A stretch of DNA of 64,000 bases from HIMB114 sp052048155 (GTDB lineage: Bacteria; Pseudomonadota; Alphaproteobacteria; Pelagibacterales; Pelagibacteraceae), in assembly GCF_052048155.1 (NCBI RefSeq), contig NZ_JBNAIK010000003.1:1-64000 (forward strand). The letters run 5' to 3'. Of the stretch, positions 52,670 to 60,857 are shown in pieces; positions within the stretch are counted from its first letter, which is position 1, and each line of letters starts with the position of its first letter. The notes below the pieces were generated by a model, which saw nothing but the letters and a program-made list of their open reading frames with translations, made no database searches and was not told where the DNA came from. The position numbers and the translations under genes are program-made.

Positions 52670-52697
52670 AAAAAACTAAAAGAGTCTTATCTTTTAG
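52670..52697 (-). terminator. Rho-independent-type terminator at the end of rpsI
   Basis: Stem CTAAAAG / CTTTTAG (7 bp) with an 8-nt loop, followed directly by TTTTTT. The 5' arm uses the last codons of rpsI and the loop contains its stop codon. The stem is AT-rich, so strength is uncertain, but the hairpin plus U-tract layout is correct for the minus strand. Confidence 0.6.
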
Positions 52698-53100
52698 AAA
52701 ACTGGAACTTACGTCTTGCTTTTCTCTGTCCAGGCTTTTTACGCTCAACCGTTCGAGAATCTCTGGTTAGCATTTTATTTTTTTTAACAATTTTTCTTGT
52801 ATCTGGTGATGTCACTACTAAAGCTTTTGAAATACCGTGTGTTACAGCTCCTGCCTGACCACTCATTCCACCACCTTTCACTGTAGCTACAATGTCATAA
52901 ATATCTTTTGATTTTGTAATAGTGAGTGGTTTTTCAATAGCTAGTTGATGAACAGGTCTTTTAAAATACTGTGAAAAAACTTTACCATTAACAAAAATTT
53001 TACCAGTTCCTTTTAACATCCATACTCTAGCAACTGCATCTTTTCTTTTGCCCGTTGCGTAAATTGCATCTTTTGTGATTTTAATTACTTCCGTGCTCAT
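52687..53100 (-). CDS. rpsI: 30S ribosomal protein S9
   Basis: Small-subunit protein whose C-terminal tail reaches the P-site tRNA. ATGKRKDAVARVWMLKGTGK, GGGMSGQAGAVTHGISKALV and the basic RKKPGQRKARRKFQFSKR-type end (from ERKKPGQRKARR to FQFSKR) are diagnostic. 137 aa including a seven-residue N-terminal extension. It follows rplM by two bases. Confidence 0.98.
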   Translation of the reverse strand: MSTEVIKITKDAIYATGKRKDAVARVWMLKGTGKIFVNGKVFSQYFKRPVHQLAIEKPLTITKSKDIYDIVATVKGGGMSGQAGAVTHGISKALVVTSPDTRKIVKKNKMLTRDSRTVERKKPGQRKARRKFQFSKR

Positions 53101-53102
53101 AT

Positions 53103-53564
53103 TTAATTACTTCTAATATTTTTTTTATTTAATTTTCCAAAATCAATATTTTGTATTTGCTGCGCTTCATGGGGATGTTTCTCCGAAGCATAAATTTTTA
53201 ATTTAGTTAATTGTTTTTTTGAGAGAGGACCGCCTGGTAACATTCTTTTTACTGCTAATCTTAAAATTTCTTCTGGTTTATTTTTTTCTACAAAATTAAC
53301 AGGAGTTCTCTCTTTTATTCCTCCTGGCCAACCAGTATGTTTATAGTATTTTTTATCTGTATATTTGCTTCCAGTAAATTTAATCTTTTCAACATTTGTA
53401 ACCACAACAAAATCTCCATTATCCATATTTGGTGTAAAGGTAGCTTTGTTTTTTCCTCTTAGAATTTTTGAAATTTCTGCAGCAAGTCTTCCTACAACTA
53501 CATTAGTTGCATCAATGTGAAACCATTTGTTTTCTAATTCGCTTTTTTTAATAAAATCAGTCAT
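53103..53564 (-). CDS. rplM: 50S ribosomal protein L13
   Basis: Early-assembly large-subunit protein. WFHIDATNVVVGRLAAEISK, RGKNKATFTPNMDNGDFVVV and AVKRMLPGGPLSKKQLTKLK match the family; 153 aa. It is paired with rpsI as in nearly all bacteria. It sits 15 bases downstream of ctaA, so its promoter is probably inside ctaA or shared with it. Confidence 0.98.
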   Translation of the reverse strand: MTDFIKKSELENKWFHIDATNVVVGRLAAEISKILRGKNKATFTPNMDNGDFVVVTNVEKIKFTGSKYTDKKYYKHTGWPGGIKERTPVNFVEKNKPEEILRLAVKRMLPGGPLSKKQLTKLKIYASEKHPHEAQQIQNIDFGKLNKKNIRSN

Positions 53565-53579
53565 GTTGAAGGCTGCTAA

Positions 53580-54626
53580 TTACTGTTTATAAACCGAAGT
53601 GTCAATTAAGTTTTGGTTATGATTAGTATAAAAAAGCCCATAAATAGCAGAAGAAATCAGTAAAATTGATCCCATTTGATGGAAGCTTGCTAGATAAATA
53701 TTTAAACCACTAATAAGGGTTAATATTCCAAGAATTACCTGTAACGCCAATGCCACAAAAATATATTTAAACGGTAATTTTAAATTAGATTTTTTGAAAT
53801 GAGAAAAATAAATTACTATAGAATAAAAAATTATAAAATATGCTAAAAATCTATGCGCCAACTGAACATAAGAAGGATTGTTTAATACTGAAGATGTTAA
53901 TATTTTTGTTAATATAATATCATCAGCAATAAAGTTTTCGTTCATTAGAGGCCACGTTTGGTAAAGTAACCCTGCATTCAAACCGGATGTAAAAGCTCCC
54001 CAAATTATTTGTAATAAAATTAGTAAAATCATAACAATTATTAAAATTGTCGATTTATTTAACTTAATTTTGAAATTTAATTTTTGATTATTAAGCAACG
54101 CCCAAAAAATCATACCATAAATTATAATTGCAAGAGACAAATGAGCAGCCAACCTAAAATGACTAACATCTGTTTCGGAAACAAGTCCACTCTTAACCAT
54201 ATACCAGCCCATAAAACCCTGGGTTAAAAACAAAGCTAAAACAAAAAATAAAAATGTAGATTTATTTCCATGTATTTGTTTTTTAAAAACAAAATATAGC
54301 AAAGGAATACAAAATGTTAAAACAAGAATTCTAGCTAATATACGATGTATATACTCCCACCAAAAAATTACTTTAAATGCATCAATTGACATGCCAAAGT
54401 TAATTTTTTGATACTCTGGAATTTTTTTATATAATTCAAAGTATTCAATCCACTTTTGATTTGTTAAAGGTGGTAGAATTCCACTAAAAACTTCCCATTC
54501 AGTAATAGATAACCCAGAACCGGTTAATCTTGTTAAACCACCAACCCAAATTAATACAACAAGCAAAATACTTGTAGTAAATAACCAGATAAATATCTTA
54601 TCGTAATTTTGTTGTATTTTTAGCAT
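53580..54626 (-). CDS. ctaA: Heme A synthase (COX15/CtaA)
   Basis: Oxidises heme O to heme A for aa3-type cytochrome oxidase. An eight-helix membrane protein; conserved LIWVGGLTRLTGSGLSITEW at the N-terminus, WWEYIHRILAR and LAHRFLAYFIIF with heme-ligand histidines, and GLNAGLLYQTWPLMN. 348 aa, type 2 as in alphaproteobacteria. It diverges from the chorismate mutase gene across only 22 bases. Confidence 0.96.
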   Translation of the reverse strand: MLKIQQNYDKIFIWLFTTSILLVVLIWVGGLTRLTGSGLSITEWEVFSGILPPLTNQKWIEYFELYKKIPEYQKINFGMSIDAFKVIFWWEYIHRILARILVLTFCIPLLYFVFKKQIHGNKSTFLFFVLALFLTQGFMGWYMVKSGLVSETDVSHFRLAAHLSLAIIIYGMIFWALLNNQKLNFKIKLNKSTILIIVMILLILLQIIWGAFTSGLNAGLLYQTWPLMNENFIADDIILTKILTSSVLNNPSYVQLAHRFLAYFIIFYSIVIYFSHFKKSNLKLPFKYIFVALALQVILGILTLISGLNIYLASFHQMGSILLISSAIYGLFYTNHNQNLIDTSVYKQ

Positions 54627-54648
54627 TTATTTATGTATATTTTTCTTA

Positions 54649-54945
54649 ATGAAAAAAAAAACGATCAAATTGTCACCTGAAAAAAAATTAAAAAAAGTTA
54701 GAGAAAATATAGATAAATTAGATTTTCAAATACTAAAGCTGTTATCAAAAAGACGTAAGCAAGTTTTACAAGTTATCAAATACAAGCCTAAAAATAAAAT
54801 TGTTGATCCCAAAAGAATTTCAAGCATGATAAAAGTTAGAATAACAAAGGGTAAAAAATTGAATATTGAAAGTTTTATTATTAAAAATATTTGGCTGACA
54901 ATGATTAAGTCTTTTATTCAGCTAGAGAGAAAGAAATATAAATAA
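54649..54945 (+). CDS. Chorismate mutase, AroQ type
   Basis: Converts chorismate to prephenate for phenylalanine and tyrosine. The all-helical AroQ pattern is visible: KVRENIDKLDFQILKLLSKR (catalytic Arg), RRKQVLQVIKYK, then DPKRISSMI and IKNIWLTMIKSFIQLER. 98 aa with a Lys-rich N-terminal extension. It is a single-domain enzyme without a fused prephenate dehydratase. It converges on rpmG with six bases between. Confidence 0.88.
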   Translation: MKKKTIKLSPEKKLKKVRENIDKLDFQILKLLSKRRKQVLQVIKYKPKNKIVDPKRISSMIKVRITKGKKLNIESFIIKNIWLTMIKSFIQLERKKYK

Positions 54946-54951
54946 TATTTG

Positions 54952-55143
54952 TTATTTACTGTGTGGTGGTAGTTTTTTTTCTACAAACCATTCGTGTTTA
55001 CGAGTAGCAGGATTATATTTTTTCATTTTTAATTTTTCTTTTGCTTTTTCACCTGCGGTTGGTTTTTTAGCATAATAATAATATTTGCTATCTGGCTTTT
55101 CTTCTGGAACCAGTCTAACTTTTAATGAACTTTTTTTAGCCAT
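54952..55143 (-). CDS. rpmG: 50S ribosomal protein L33
   Basis: 63 aa. LKVRLVPEEKPDSKYYYYAK, then EKLKMKKYNPATRKHEWF, match L33 (zinc-free, no cysteines). Compared with E. coli it has a short insertion and a longer C-terminus. It overlaps the merR-like gene by eight bases, at the end of rpmF-plsX-ihfA-merR-rpmG. Confidence 0.9.
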   Translation of the reverse strand: MAKKSSLKVRLVPEEKPDSKYYYYAKKPTAGEKAKEKLKMKKYNPATRKHEWFVEKKLPPHSK

Positions 55144-55495
55144 TTAAATATTTTTTTAACTCTTTAATTTTATTTTTTAAATTTATTAATTTGTCTGTGC
55201 TTATATTATCATCAGAATAAGTGTCAACTGGGATATTTTTATTTAGAAGGGCTTTCTTTGAACCTTTTATTGTATAACCTTCCTCTTTAAGAAGTTTTTT
55301 AATTTTTTTTACATAATCAATGTTTTTTTCTGAATAATATCTTCTACCTTTATAAATTAAAGAAGGTTTAATTTCTTTAAAATGTTTTTCCCAAAATCTT
55401 AATACGTGTGTTTTTTTTTTACCTGTTTCAGGGTCTATTAAACCTACAATTTCACATACTTCGCCAATAGTTTTAAATGCACCTTTTGATTTCAT
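55136..55495 (-). CDS. MerR-family transcriptional regulator
   Basis: Winged helix-turn-helix regulator of 119 aa: FKTIGEVCEIVGL, THVLRFWEKHFKEIKPSL, GRRYYSEKNIDYVKKIKKLL. MerR proteins of this type directly after ihfA are a constant feature of alphaproteobacteria; ligand and targets are unknown. There are no cysteines for metal sensing. It shares one base with ihfA. Confidence 0.92.
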   Translation of the reverse strand: MKSKGAFKTIGEVCEIVGLIDPETGKKKTHVLRFWEKHFKEIKPSLIYKGRRYYSEKNIDYVKKIKKLLKEEGYTIKGSKKALLNKNIPVDTYSDDNISTDKLINLKNKIKELKKYLNG

Positions 55496-55782
55496 TATTT
55501 GTTAATTTTTTTTGATAAAAATTTAGATGGTTTGAATGTAACAACTCTTCTTGAGGAGATTTCTTTCTCCTCTTTTGTCTTAGGATTTCTTCCTATGCGA
55601 GCTTTTTTATCCTTAACATCAAAAGAACCAAATAATGAAACTTTTACTTTATTGCCTTCTTCAAAATTTTTAAGGATACTTTCAAAAACTAAATCAACAA
55701 ATTTGATGCATTCATTTTTAGAAATACCTAATTCTTTATGCGTTAAATCATAAAGATCTTGTCGAGTGACATTATTTGACAT
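55495..55782 (-). CDS. ihfA: Integration host factor subunit alpha
   Basis: DNA-bending histone-like protein. TRQDLYDLTHKELGISKNEC, VSLFGSFDVKDKKARIGRNP and VTFKPSKFLSKKINK are typical. 95 aa from the ATG at 55782; a longer open frame upstream is the plsX gene. It overlaps plsX by 11 bases, whereas in most relatives fabH lies between them. Confidence 0.95.
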   Translation of the reverse strand: MSNNVTRQDLYDLTHKELGISKNECIKFVDLVFESILKNFEEGNKVKVSLFGSFDVKDKKARIGRNPKTKEEKEISSRRVVTFKPSKFLSKKINK

Positions 55783-56803
55783 TATTATTAATAAAATTAT
55801 TTTTAATTTTATTAATAAGATTACCATTTAAAATTCTAAATGACAAATCAAGAGAATTGTAAAAAGCGTATGCATCAGCACTACCATGACTTTTAATAAC
55901 TGGAGCATTTAAACCTAAAAAAATGGCACCATTGTATCTTCTGGGATCTAATTTTTTTTTAATTTCTTTAAATGCAAAATAACTAAAAATATATCCAATT
56001 TTTGAAAAAAATGATTTTGAAAATGATTGTTTTATTTCTGTTGTTATAAAATTTGCCGTTCCTTCTGCTGTTTTTAATGCAACATTACCAGTAAATCCAT
56101 CCGTTACTATAACATGAACTTCTCCATTTTTAATCTCATTACCCTCTACGTAGCCCCTGTAATTAAAATTTAAATTCTTGTTCTCTTCTAATTCAATGTG
56201 TGCATTTTTAATTTGGTCATTTCCTTTAATTTCTTCTGAACCTATATTTAGTAAACCGGCAACAACATTATCTTTGTTATAAATAGCCTTATATAATTCA
56301 GAACCCATAATAGAAAACTCAACAAGATTTTTATCTGAGCATTCTACATTCGCTCCCAAATCTAAAACAATGCTATAGTTTTTGAAATTTGGCCAAATAC
56401 CCGCGAGTGCTGGTTTATCTAAACCTTCAATCATTTTTAAGATCAACTTAGAGATTACTAACAATGCACCAGTATTTCCTGAGGATACCACAATATCGCT
56501 TTCTCCATTTTTAACCGATTCAATTGACATCCACATACTTGTTTTTTTACCAAGCTTAATAGCATCTCTTACAGAAACATTGCCCGGCACTTTTTCTGGC
56601 GCATGAATAATTTTTGAATTATTTTTATTAATATTTTTATAATTATTAATTATTTTTTTAATATCGAATTCATTTCCATATAGATTAAAATTAACATCAT
56701 GTTGTTTGTTTTCTTTAAAAAAAAGATCAACTCCTGCTAAAACTTTTTCTGGTGCATTGTCCCCGCCCATTGCATCGACTGCAATGTTAAATTTTTTTGA
56801 CAT
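55772..56803 (-). CDS. plsX: Phosphate acyltransferase PlsX
   Basis: Makes acyl-phosphate from acyl-ACP for phospholipid synthesis. NIAVDAMGGDNAPEKVLAGV, VVSSGNTGALLVISKLILKM and DGFTGNVALKTAEGTANF are diagnostic. 343 aa, full length. It is six bases after rpmF and overlaps ihfA. Confidence 0.96.
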   Translation of the reverse strand: MSKKFNIAVDAMGGDNAPEKVLAGVDLFFKENKQHDVNFNLYGNEFDIKKIINNYKNINKNNSKIIHAPEKVPGNVSVRDAIKLGKKTSMWMSIESVKNGESDIVVSSGNTGALLVISKLILKMIEGLDKPALAGIWPNFKNYSIVLDLGANVECSDKNLVEFSIMGSELYKAIYNKDNVVAGLLNIGSEEIKGNDQIKNAHIELEENKNLNFNYRGYVEGNEIKNGEVHVIVTDGFTGNVALKTAEGTANFITTEIKQSFSKSFFSKIGYIFSYFAFKEIKKKLDPRRYNGAIFLGLNAPVIKSHGSADAYAFYNSLDLSFRILNGNLINKIKNNFINNNVK

Positions 56804-56809
56804 TTTAAA

Positions 56810-56989
56810 TTAGTTTTTAGGCTTAAAAATCTGTTTACCGTTATACATACCAGTAGTTTTATCTACATGGTGAGAAAGGCGAAACTCTCCGCTTTTCTTA
56901 TCTTCAACAACATTTTTGAAATCGACGGCAAGATGAGATCTCCTCTTTCCTCTTCTAGCAACTGATAGTTTTCGTTTAGGTACAGCCAT
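56810..56989 (-). CDS. rpmF: 50S ribosomal protein L32
   Basis: A 59-codon gene read directly from the sequence: starts MAVPKRKLSVARRGKRRSH and ends KQIFKPKN. The N-terminus AVPKRKxSxxRRxxRRxH is the L32 signature. No zinc cysteines are present, as in other Gram-negative L32. It precedes plsX, as in most proteobacteria. The DUF177 (YceD) gene that usually lies upstream is not present; the Cbp3-like gene ends 15 bases away instead. Confidence 0.97.
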   Translation of the reverse strand: MAVPKRKLSVARRGKRRSHLAVDFKNVVEDKKSGEFRLSHHVDKTTGMYNGKQIFKPKN

Positions 56990-57004
56990 AATTATAATGA
57001 GCGG

Positions 57005-57433
57005 TTAAATATCATTATACTCAACATTATCAACAGCAAAATATTTATTTAAAAACTCAATAAAATCATCTTTTTTTTCAATTTTTGAAAAATATTTCAT
57101 TAAAATATCAGTTTTTTGGATAGTTGTTAAATTAGAATAGTTTTTAAAATCAATTAAAATTGAATAAAATTTAGTTACTATTATTTTCATTTTTTTATTT
57201 ACAGACATATCTCCATAACCAAGTTCTCTCAAATCAGTTTCGATCCTATTAAAAATATAATCAAAAAATATTTGATAATTTTTGTCATATCTTGACATAT
57301 TATTAAAAATTTTTGATAAAAATATTAAAAATAACATTAATTTATTGCTCAAATCATCTGATAAGTAATTTTTAAATATATTAGGATTTCTAGAATCTGT
57401 TAATGTTTTATTGTATAAATTTTCTATGTTCAT
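57005..57433 (-). CDS. Ubiquinol-cytochrome c chaperone (CBP3-like)
   Basis: About 142 aa. The region LYNKTLTDSRNPNIFKNYLS, then FDYIFNRIETDLRELGYGDM and SVNKKMKIIVTKFYSILIDF fits the CBP3 family, which helps assemble cytochrome b of complex III. The bamE/Cbp3/DUF177/rpmF neighbourhood is alphaproteobacterial. I choose the ATG at 57433; an in-frame TTG extends it to 57493 but would run deep into bamE. Its start codon overlaps that of divergent bamE within ATGTTCAT. Confidence 0.82.
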   Translation of the reverse strand: MNIENLYNKTLTDSRNPNIFKNYLSDDLSNKLMLFLIFLSKIFNNMSRYDKNYQIFFDYIFNRIETDLRELGYGDMSVNKKMKIIVTKFYSILIDFKNYSNLTTIQKTDILMKYFSKIEKKDDFIEFLNKYFAVDNVEYNDI

Positions 57434-57878
57434 ATTAAAAAAATTATTTATTGTTTTATTAACACTAATTTTGACATCTTGTACATTAAACAAAATAGAT
57501 AATGTTCATGGAGTTTCTAATTTAAAAAACAAAATTAAGCTAATCAAAATTTCAAAATCAAATAAAAATGATGTAAAAAAAATCTTAGGACCTGTCAAAA
57601 TTGAAGAGTTAAAAGAAAAAAAGTGGATATACTTTGAAGTTAGAGAAACCAAAACTAAATATGGAAAAAAAGATATTTATGTGAATGATTATGCAGAGAT
57701 TTTTTTCAATAAATATGGAATAGCTAGTAAAATAGAGTTTTATGATTTGAGCAAAATGAATAAAATTAAATTTACAAAGGATAGAACGCAAACTCTGGGT
57801 GTCAAAGACACATTCTCCAAAAACCTCTTAAACTCAACAAGAAAGAGATTGGAGAATGCGCGTAAAAAATTTAAATAA
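57426..57878 (+). CDS. bamE: Outer-membrane assembly lipoprotein BamE (SmpA/OmlA)
   Basis: Lipoprotein of the BAM machine that inserts outer-membrane proteins. The signal peptide with lipobox LTSC (MFILKKLFIVLLTLILTSC) gives an acylated Cys near residue 19. The SmpA/OmlA domain follows: KNDVKKILGPVKIEELKEKK, WIYFEVRETKTKYG, DYAEIFFNKYGIASKIEFYD. About 150 aa from the ATG at 57426; an in-frame upstream start at 57411 is possible but gives a poorer signal. It converges on hppA with 13 bases between. Confidence 0.88.
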   Translation: MFILKKLFIVLLTLILTSCTLNKIDNVHGVSNLKNKIKLIKISKSNKNDVKKILGPVKIEELKEKKWIYFEVRETKTKYGKKDIYVNDYAEIFFNKYGIASKIEFYDLSKMNKIKFTKDRTQTLGVKDTFSKNLLNSTRKRLENARKKFK

Positions 57879-57891
57879 TAATTTTTATTAC

Positions 57892-59997
57892 TTAATGAGC
57901 TATTATTGCTAAAAGCAATAATGCAACAATATTAGTAATTTTTATCATTGGGTTTACTGCAGGACCAGCTGTGTCTTTATATGGATCGCCAACAGTATCA
58001 CCAGTAACCGCAGCCTTGTGAGCCTCAGAACCTTTGCCTCCAAATTTACCATCTTCGATATATTTTTTAGCGTTGTCCCATGCTCCGCCACCTGCTGTCA
58101 TAGAAATTGCAACAAATAATCCTGTTACGATTACACCTAATAACATCGCACCTAAAGCAGATAATGCTGATGATTGATCCGCAATATTTAATACGATCAG
58201 ATAAACAGCTATTGGTGATAACACTGGTAAAAGAGAAGGAATAATCATCTCTTTAATTGCAGCTTGTGTTAACAAGTCAACAGCTCTTGCATAATCAGGT
58301 TTTTGTTTTCTTTTCATGATACCAGGCATTCTTTTAAACTGTCTTCTGACTTCATTAACAACAGCACCACCCGCTCTACCAACAGCTTGCATTCCCATTG
58401 AACCAAAAAGGTATGGTAATAAACCACCAATTAATAATCCAACAACAACATAAGGGTTTGATAAATCAAAACTTACTTTGATACCGCTTAATGCTGAATC
58501 TGCTTGGGCAGAAAAGTATTTAATATCTTCCGTATAAGCAGCAAATAAAACTAATGCACCTAAACCAGCTGAACCAATTGCGTAACCTTTTGTTACAGCT
58601 TTTGTAGTATTTCCTACAGCATCTAAAGCATCAGTAGTTTTTCTAACACTTGATGGTAATTTAGACATTTCAGCAATTCCACCAGCATTATCAGTTACGG
58701 GTCCATATGCATCTAGAGCAACAACCATTCCTGTTAATGCAAGCATACTAGTAACCGCAATTGCAATTCCAAATAAACCAGCTAACGAATAAGTAGTTAT
58801 AATTCCAACAACAATAATTAATGCCGGTAACGCTGTAGCTTCCATTGAAATAGCTAAACCTTGAATTACGTTTGTACCATGACCAGTTGTTGAAGATTGA
58901 GCGACGGATTTTACAGGTCGGTAATCAGTTCCAGTATAGTATTCTGTAACCCAAATTATTAATCCGGTAATAATTAATCCAATTACAGCACAATAGAATA
59001 AATCAATACCTTGGAAAGATAAGTTTCCAACATTTAGAGTTTTTTCTAATCCGATAATACTGTCAGTTACTGGATACATAGCTACCAAAGATAAAACAGC
59101 TGTGGCAACGAAACCTTTATATAATGCTCCCATTACGTTTTTACTTCTTCCCAATCTAACAAAAAAAGTTCCAATGATAGATGTTAAGATACAAACACCA
59201 CCGATAGCTAAAGGATAAACCATCATGCTAGAATTTCCTGTAAAGAAAATTGATGCTAAAACCATTGTAGCAACAACGGTAACAGCATATGTTTCAAATA
59301 AATCTGCAGCCATTCCTGCACAATCACCAACGTTATCACCTACGTTATCAGCTATAACCGCAGGGTTTCTTGGATCATCTTCTGGAATTCCAGCTTCAAC
59401 TTTTCCTACTAAATCTGCTCCTACATCAGCACCTTTAGTAAAAATACCACCACCTAATCTTGCAAAAATTGATATTAATGAAGCTCCAAACCCAAGAGCG
59501 ACTAACGCATCAATAATTTCTCTTTCAGATGAATTTATAGAAACTAATAGTTTATAATAAACTGTAATAGCTAATAATGCTAAACCAGCAACCAACATTC
59601 CGGTTACCGCTCCAGATTTAAAAGCAATATCTAAACCTTTTGCTAAACCTTTTCTACTTGCTTCAGCAGTTCTAACGTTAGCTCTTACAGAAATAATCAT
59701 TCCAACATAACCTGCAACACCTGACAAGGCTGCACCAATTAAATAACCTGCAGCTACTAATGGACTAAATAGAACAGTGATTAAAACCAATACTACTGCT
59801 CCAACTAATGCTATCGTCTTGTATTGTCTGTTTAAATATGCTTGAGCTCCTTCTTGAATAGCACCTGCAATATCTTGCATGGTTTTATTACCTGCGCTTG
59901 CTTCTAAAATTTGCTTACTTGCGATCCAACCATATGCTACAGCAGCAACACCGCAAAGAACAACATAGTCTAGAATAATTATATCTGATGGGTTCAT
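57892..59997 (-). CDS. hppA: Membrane-bound proton-translocating pyrophosphatase (K+-independent type)
   Basis: Couples pyrophosphate hydrolysis to proton export, saving energy in a nutrient-poor cell. The catalytic loop GGGIFTKGADVGADLVGKVE, DDPRNPAVIADNVGDNVGDC and the C-terminal GDTVGDPYKDTAGPAVNPMI are complete. Lys in DAVGNTTKAVTKGYAIGSAG (rather than Ala) is the mark of potassium-independent enzymes. 701 aa with about 16 membrane helices. AAGGAAA lies shortly before the ATG. It is downstream of nusB in the same direction. Confidence 0.97.
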   Translation of the reverse strand: MNPSDIIILDYVVLCGVAAVAYGWIASKQILEASAGNKTMQDIAGAIQEGAQAYLNRQYKTIALVGAVVLVLITVLFSPLVAAGYLIGAALSGVAGYVGMIISVRANVRTAEASRKGLAKGLDIAFKSGAVTGMLVAGLALLAITVYYKLLVSINSSEREIIDALVALGFGASLISIFARLGGGIFTKGADVGADLVGKVEAGIPEDDPRNPAVIADNVGDNVGDCAGMAADLFETYAVTVVATMVLASIFFTGNSSMMVYPLAIGGVCILTSIIGTFFVRLGRSKNVMGALYKGFVATAVLSLVAMYPVTDSIIGLEKTLNVGNLSFQGIDLFYCAVIGLIITGLIIWVTEYYTGTDYRPVKSVAQSSTTGHGTNVIQGLAISMEATALPALIIVVGIITTYSLAGLFGIAIAVTSMLALTGMVVALDAYGPVTDNAGGIAEMSKLPSSVRKTTDALDAVGNTTKAVTKGYAIGSAGLGALVLFAAYTEDIKYFSAQADSALSGIKVSFDLSNPYVVVGLLIGGLLPYLFGSMGMQAVGRAGGAVVNEVRRQFKRMPGIMKRKQKPDYARAVDLLTQAAIKEMIIPSLLPVLSPIAVYLIVLNIADQSSALSALGAMLLGVIVTGLFVAISMTAGGGAWDNAKKYIEDGKFGGKGSEAHKAAVTGDTVGDPYKDTAGPAVNPMIKITNIVALLLLAIIAH

Positions 59998-60013
59998 TTA
60001 TTATTTCCTTTAT

Positions 60014-60043
60014 ATATTCTTGTTAAAACAGGCTAATTGCCAA
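60014..60043 (-). promoter_or_regulatory. Candidate promoter for hppA
   Basis: On the minus strand TTGGCA (60038-60043) is followed after 18 bases by GAATAT (60014-60019), in the 66-base gap between nusB and hppA. The -35 element is good, the -10 weak. Confidence 0.3.
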
Positions 60044-60063
60044 AAATTGCAATATAAATCAAC

Positions 60064-60447
60064 TTAATTAGACGAATTTAATGATTTTGCCACGTTATCT
60101 AAAACGCCATTTACAAGCCTTTTTTGGTCATTACCGTAAAATTGGGCTGTTACATCCAAATATTGATTAATAACAACTTTAAATGGAATTTTCTCACAAA
60201 ACTTTAGTTCATAAATTGAAGTTTTTAGTATGATATTTAACAAGCTATCTAAATTTTTTTGCTTAATTTCAGCAGATAGAGATCTGCTTAAAATTTCATT
60301 AAGTTGTTCCTCTTGTTCAAAATACCCTTTAAATACTTTTTTTATATGCCTGATGTAAGGATCTCTTCCAAAATCAATAACTCCATCTGGATTTTTTGTT
60401 TTCTCATAGATTTTTTGAACTAGTTTAGTTCGCGTTCCAGACTTCAT
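60064..60447 (-). CDS. nusB: Transcription antitermination protein NusB
   Basis: RNA-binding all-helical protein used in rRNA transcription complexes. C-terminal pattern LKTSIYELKFCEKIPFKVVI, NQYLDVTAQFYGNDQKRLVN and GVLDNVAKSL is diagnostic; 127 aa, short because of a reduced N-terminus. It shares one base with ribH. The thiL gene that often follows nusB is absent here. Confidence 0.92.
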   Translation of the reverse strand: MKSGTRTKLVQKIYEKTKNPDGVIDFGRDPYIRHIKKVFKGYFEQEEQLNEILSRSLSAEIKQKNLDSLLNIILKTSIYELKFCEKIPFKVVINQYLDVTAQFYGNDQKRLVNGVLDNVAKSLNSSN

Positions 60448-60857
60448 TACTTTAAATTTTTTAAAACTGAAATAAGTGCATTCGCTGCCTCGATACCCTT
60501 ATTTTTTTTGCCAGAAGATCTTATTTTTGCCTGTGCCTGGTTATTACAAGTTAAAACACCATTTGACACAGGTAAATTATATTTCAAAGACAATTTCATA
60601 ATCGCATCTGTAATTGCCTTGGATATAAAGTCAAAATGAGGAGTTTTGCCTTTTATTACACATCCTAATGCAATTGCAGAATTATATTTTTTTGTTTTAA
60701 TTTTTATATTAATTAATTGTGGAATCTCATAGGATCCGTCGACAAGATAAACATCATGATTAATTTTATTTTTTTTTAAAATCGATATGCAACCTTTTAA
60801 AAGATTTTTGCTTATAGATTTATAATAATCAGAATATACGACTAGGCATTTTTTCAT
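60447..60857 (-). CDS. ribH: 6,7-dimethyl-8-ribityllumazine synthase
   Basis: Penultimate riboflavin step, forming lumazine from the pyrimidine and the butanone phosphate. ALGCVIKGKTPHFDFISKAI holds the substrate loop with catalytic His, and VSNGVLTCNNQAQAKIRSSG follows. 136 aa. It overlaps ribB by four bases and nusB by one. Confidence 0.95.
   Translation of the reverse strand: MKKCLVVYSDYYKSISKNLLKGCISILKKNKINHDVYLVDGSYEIPQLINIKIKTKKYNSAIALGCVIKGKTPHFDFISKAITDAIMKLSLKYNLPVSNGVLTCNNQAQAKIRSSGKKNKGIEAANALISVLKNLK

Noticed and set aside
57902..57922. Perfect 9-bp inverted repeat (ATTATTGCT / AGCAATAAT, 3-nt loop) at the 3' end of hppA
   Set aside because: It lies within the last hppA codons and no T-run follows on either strand, so a terminator call is not supported.
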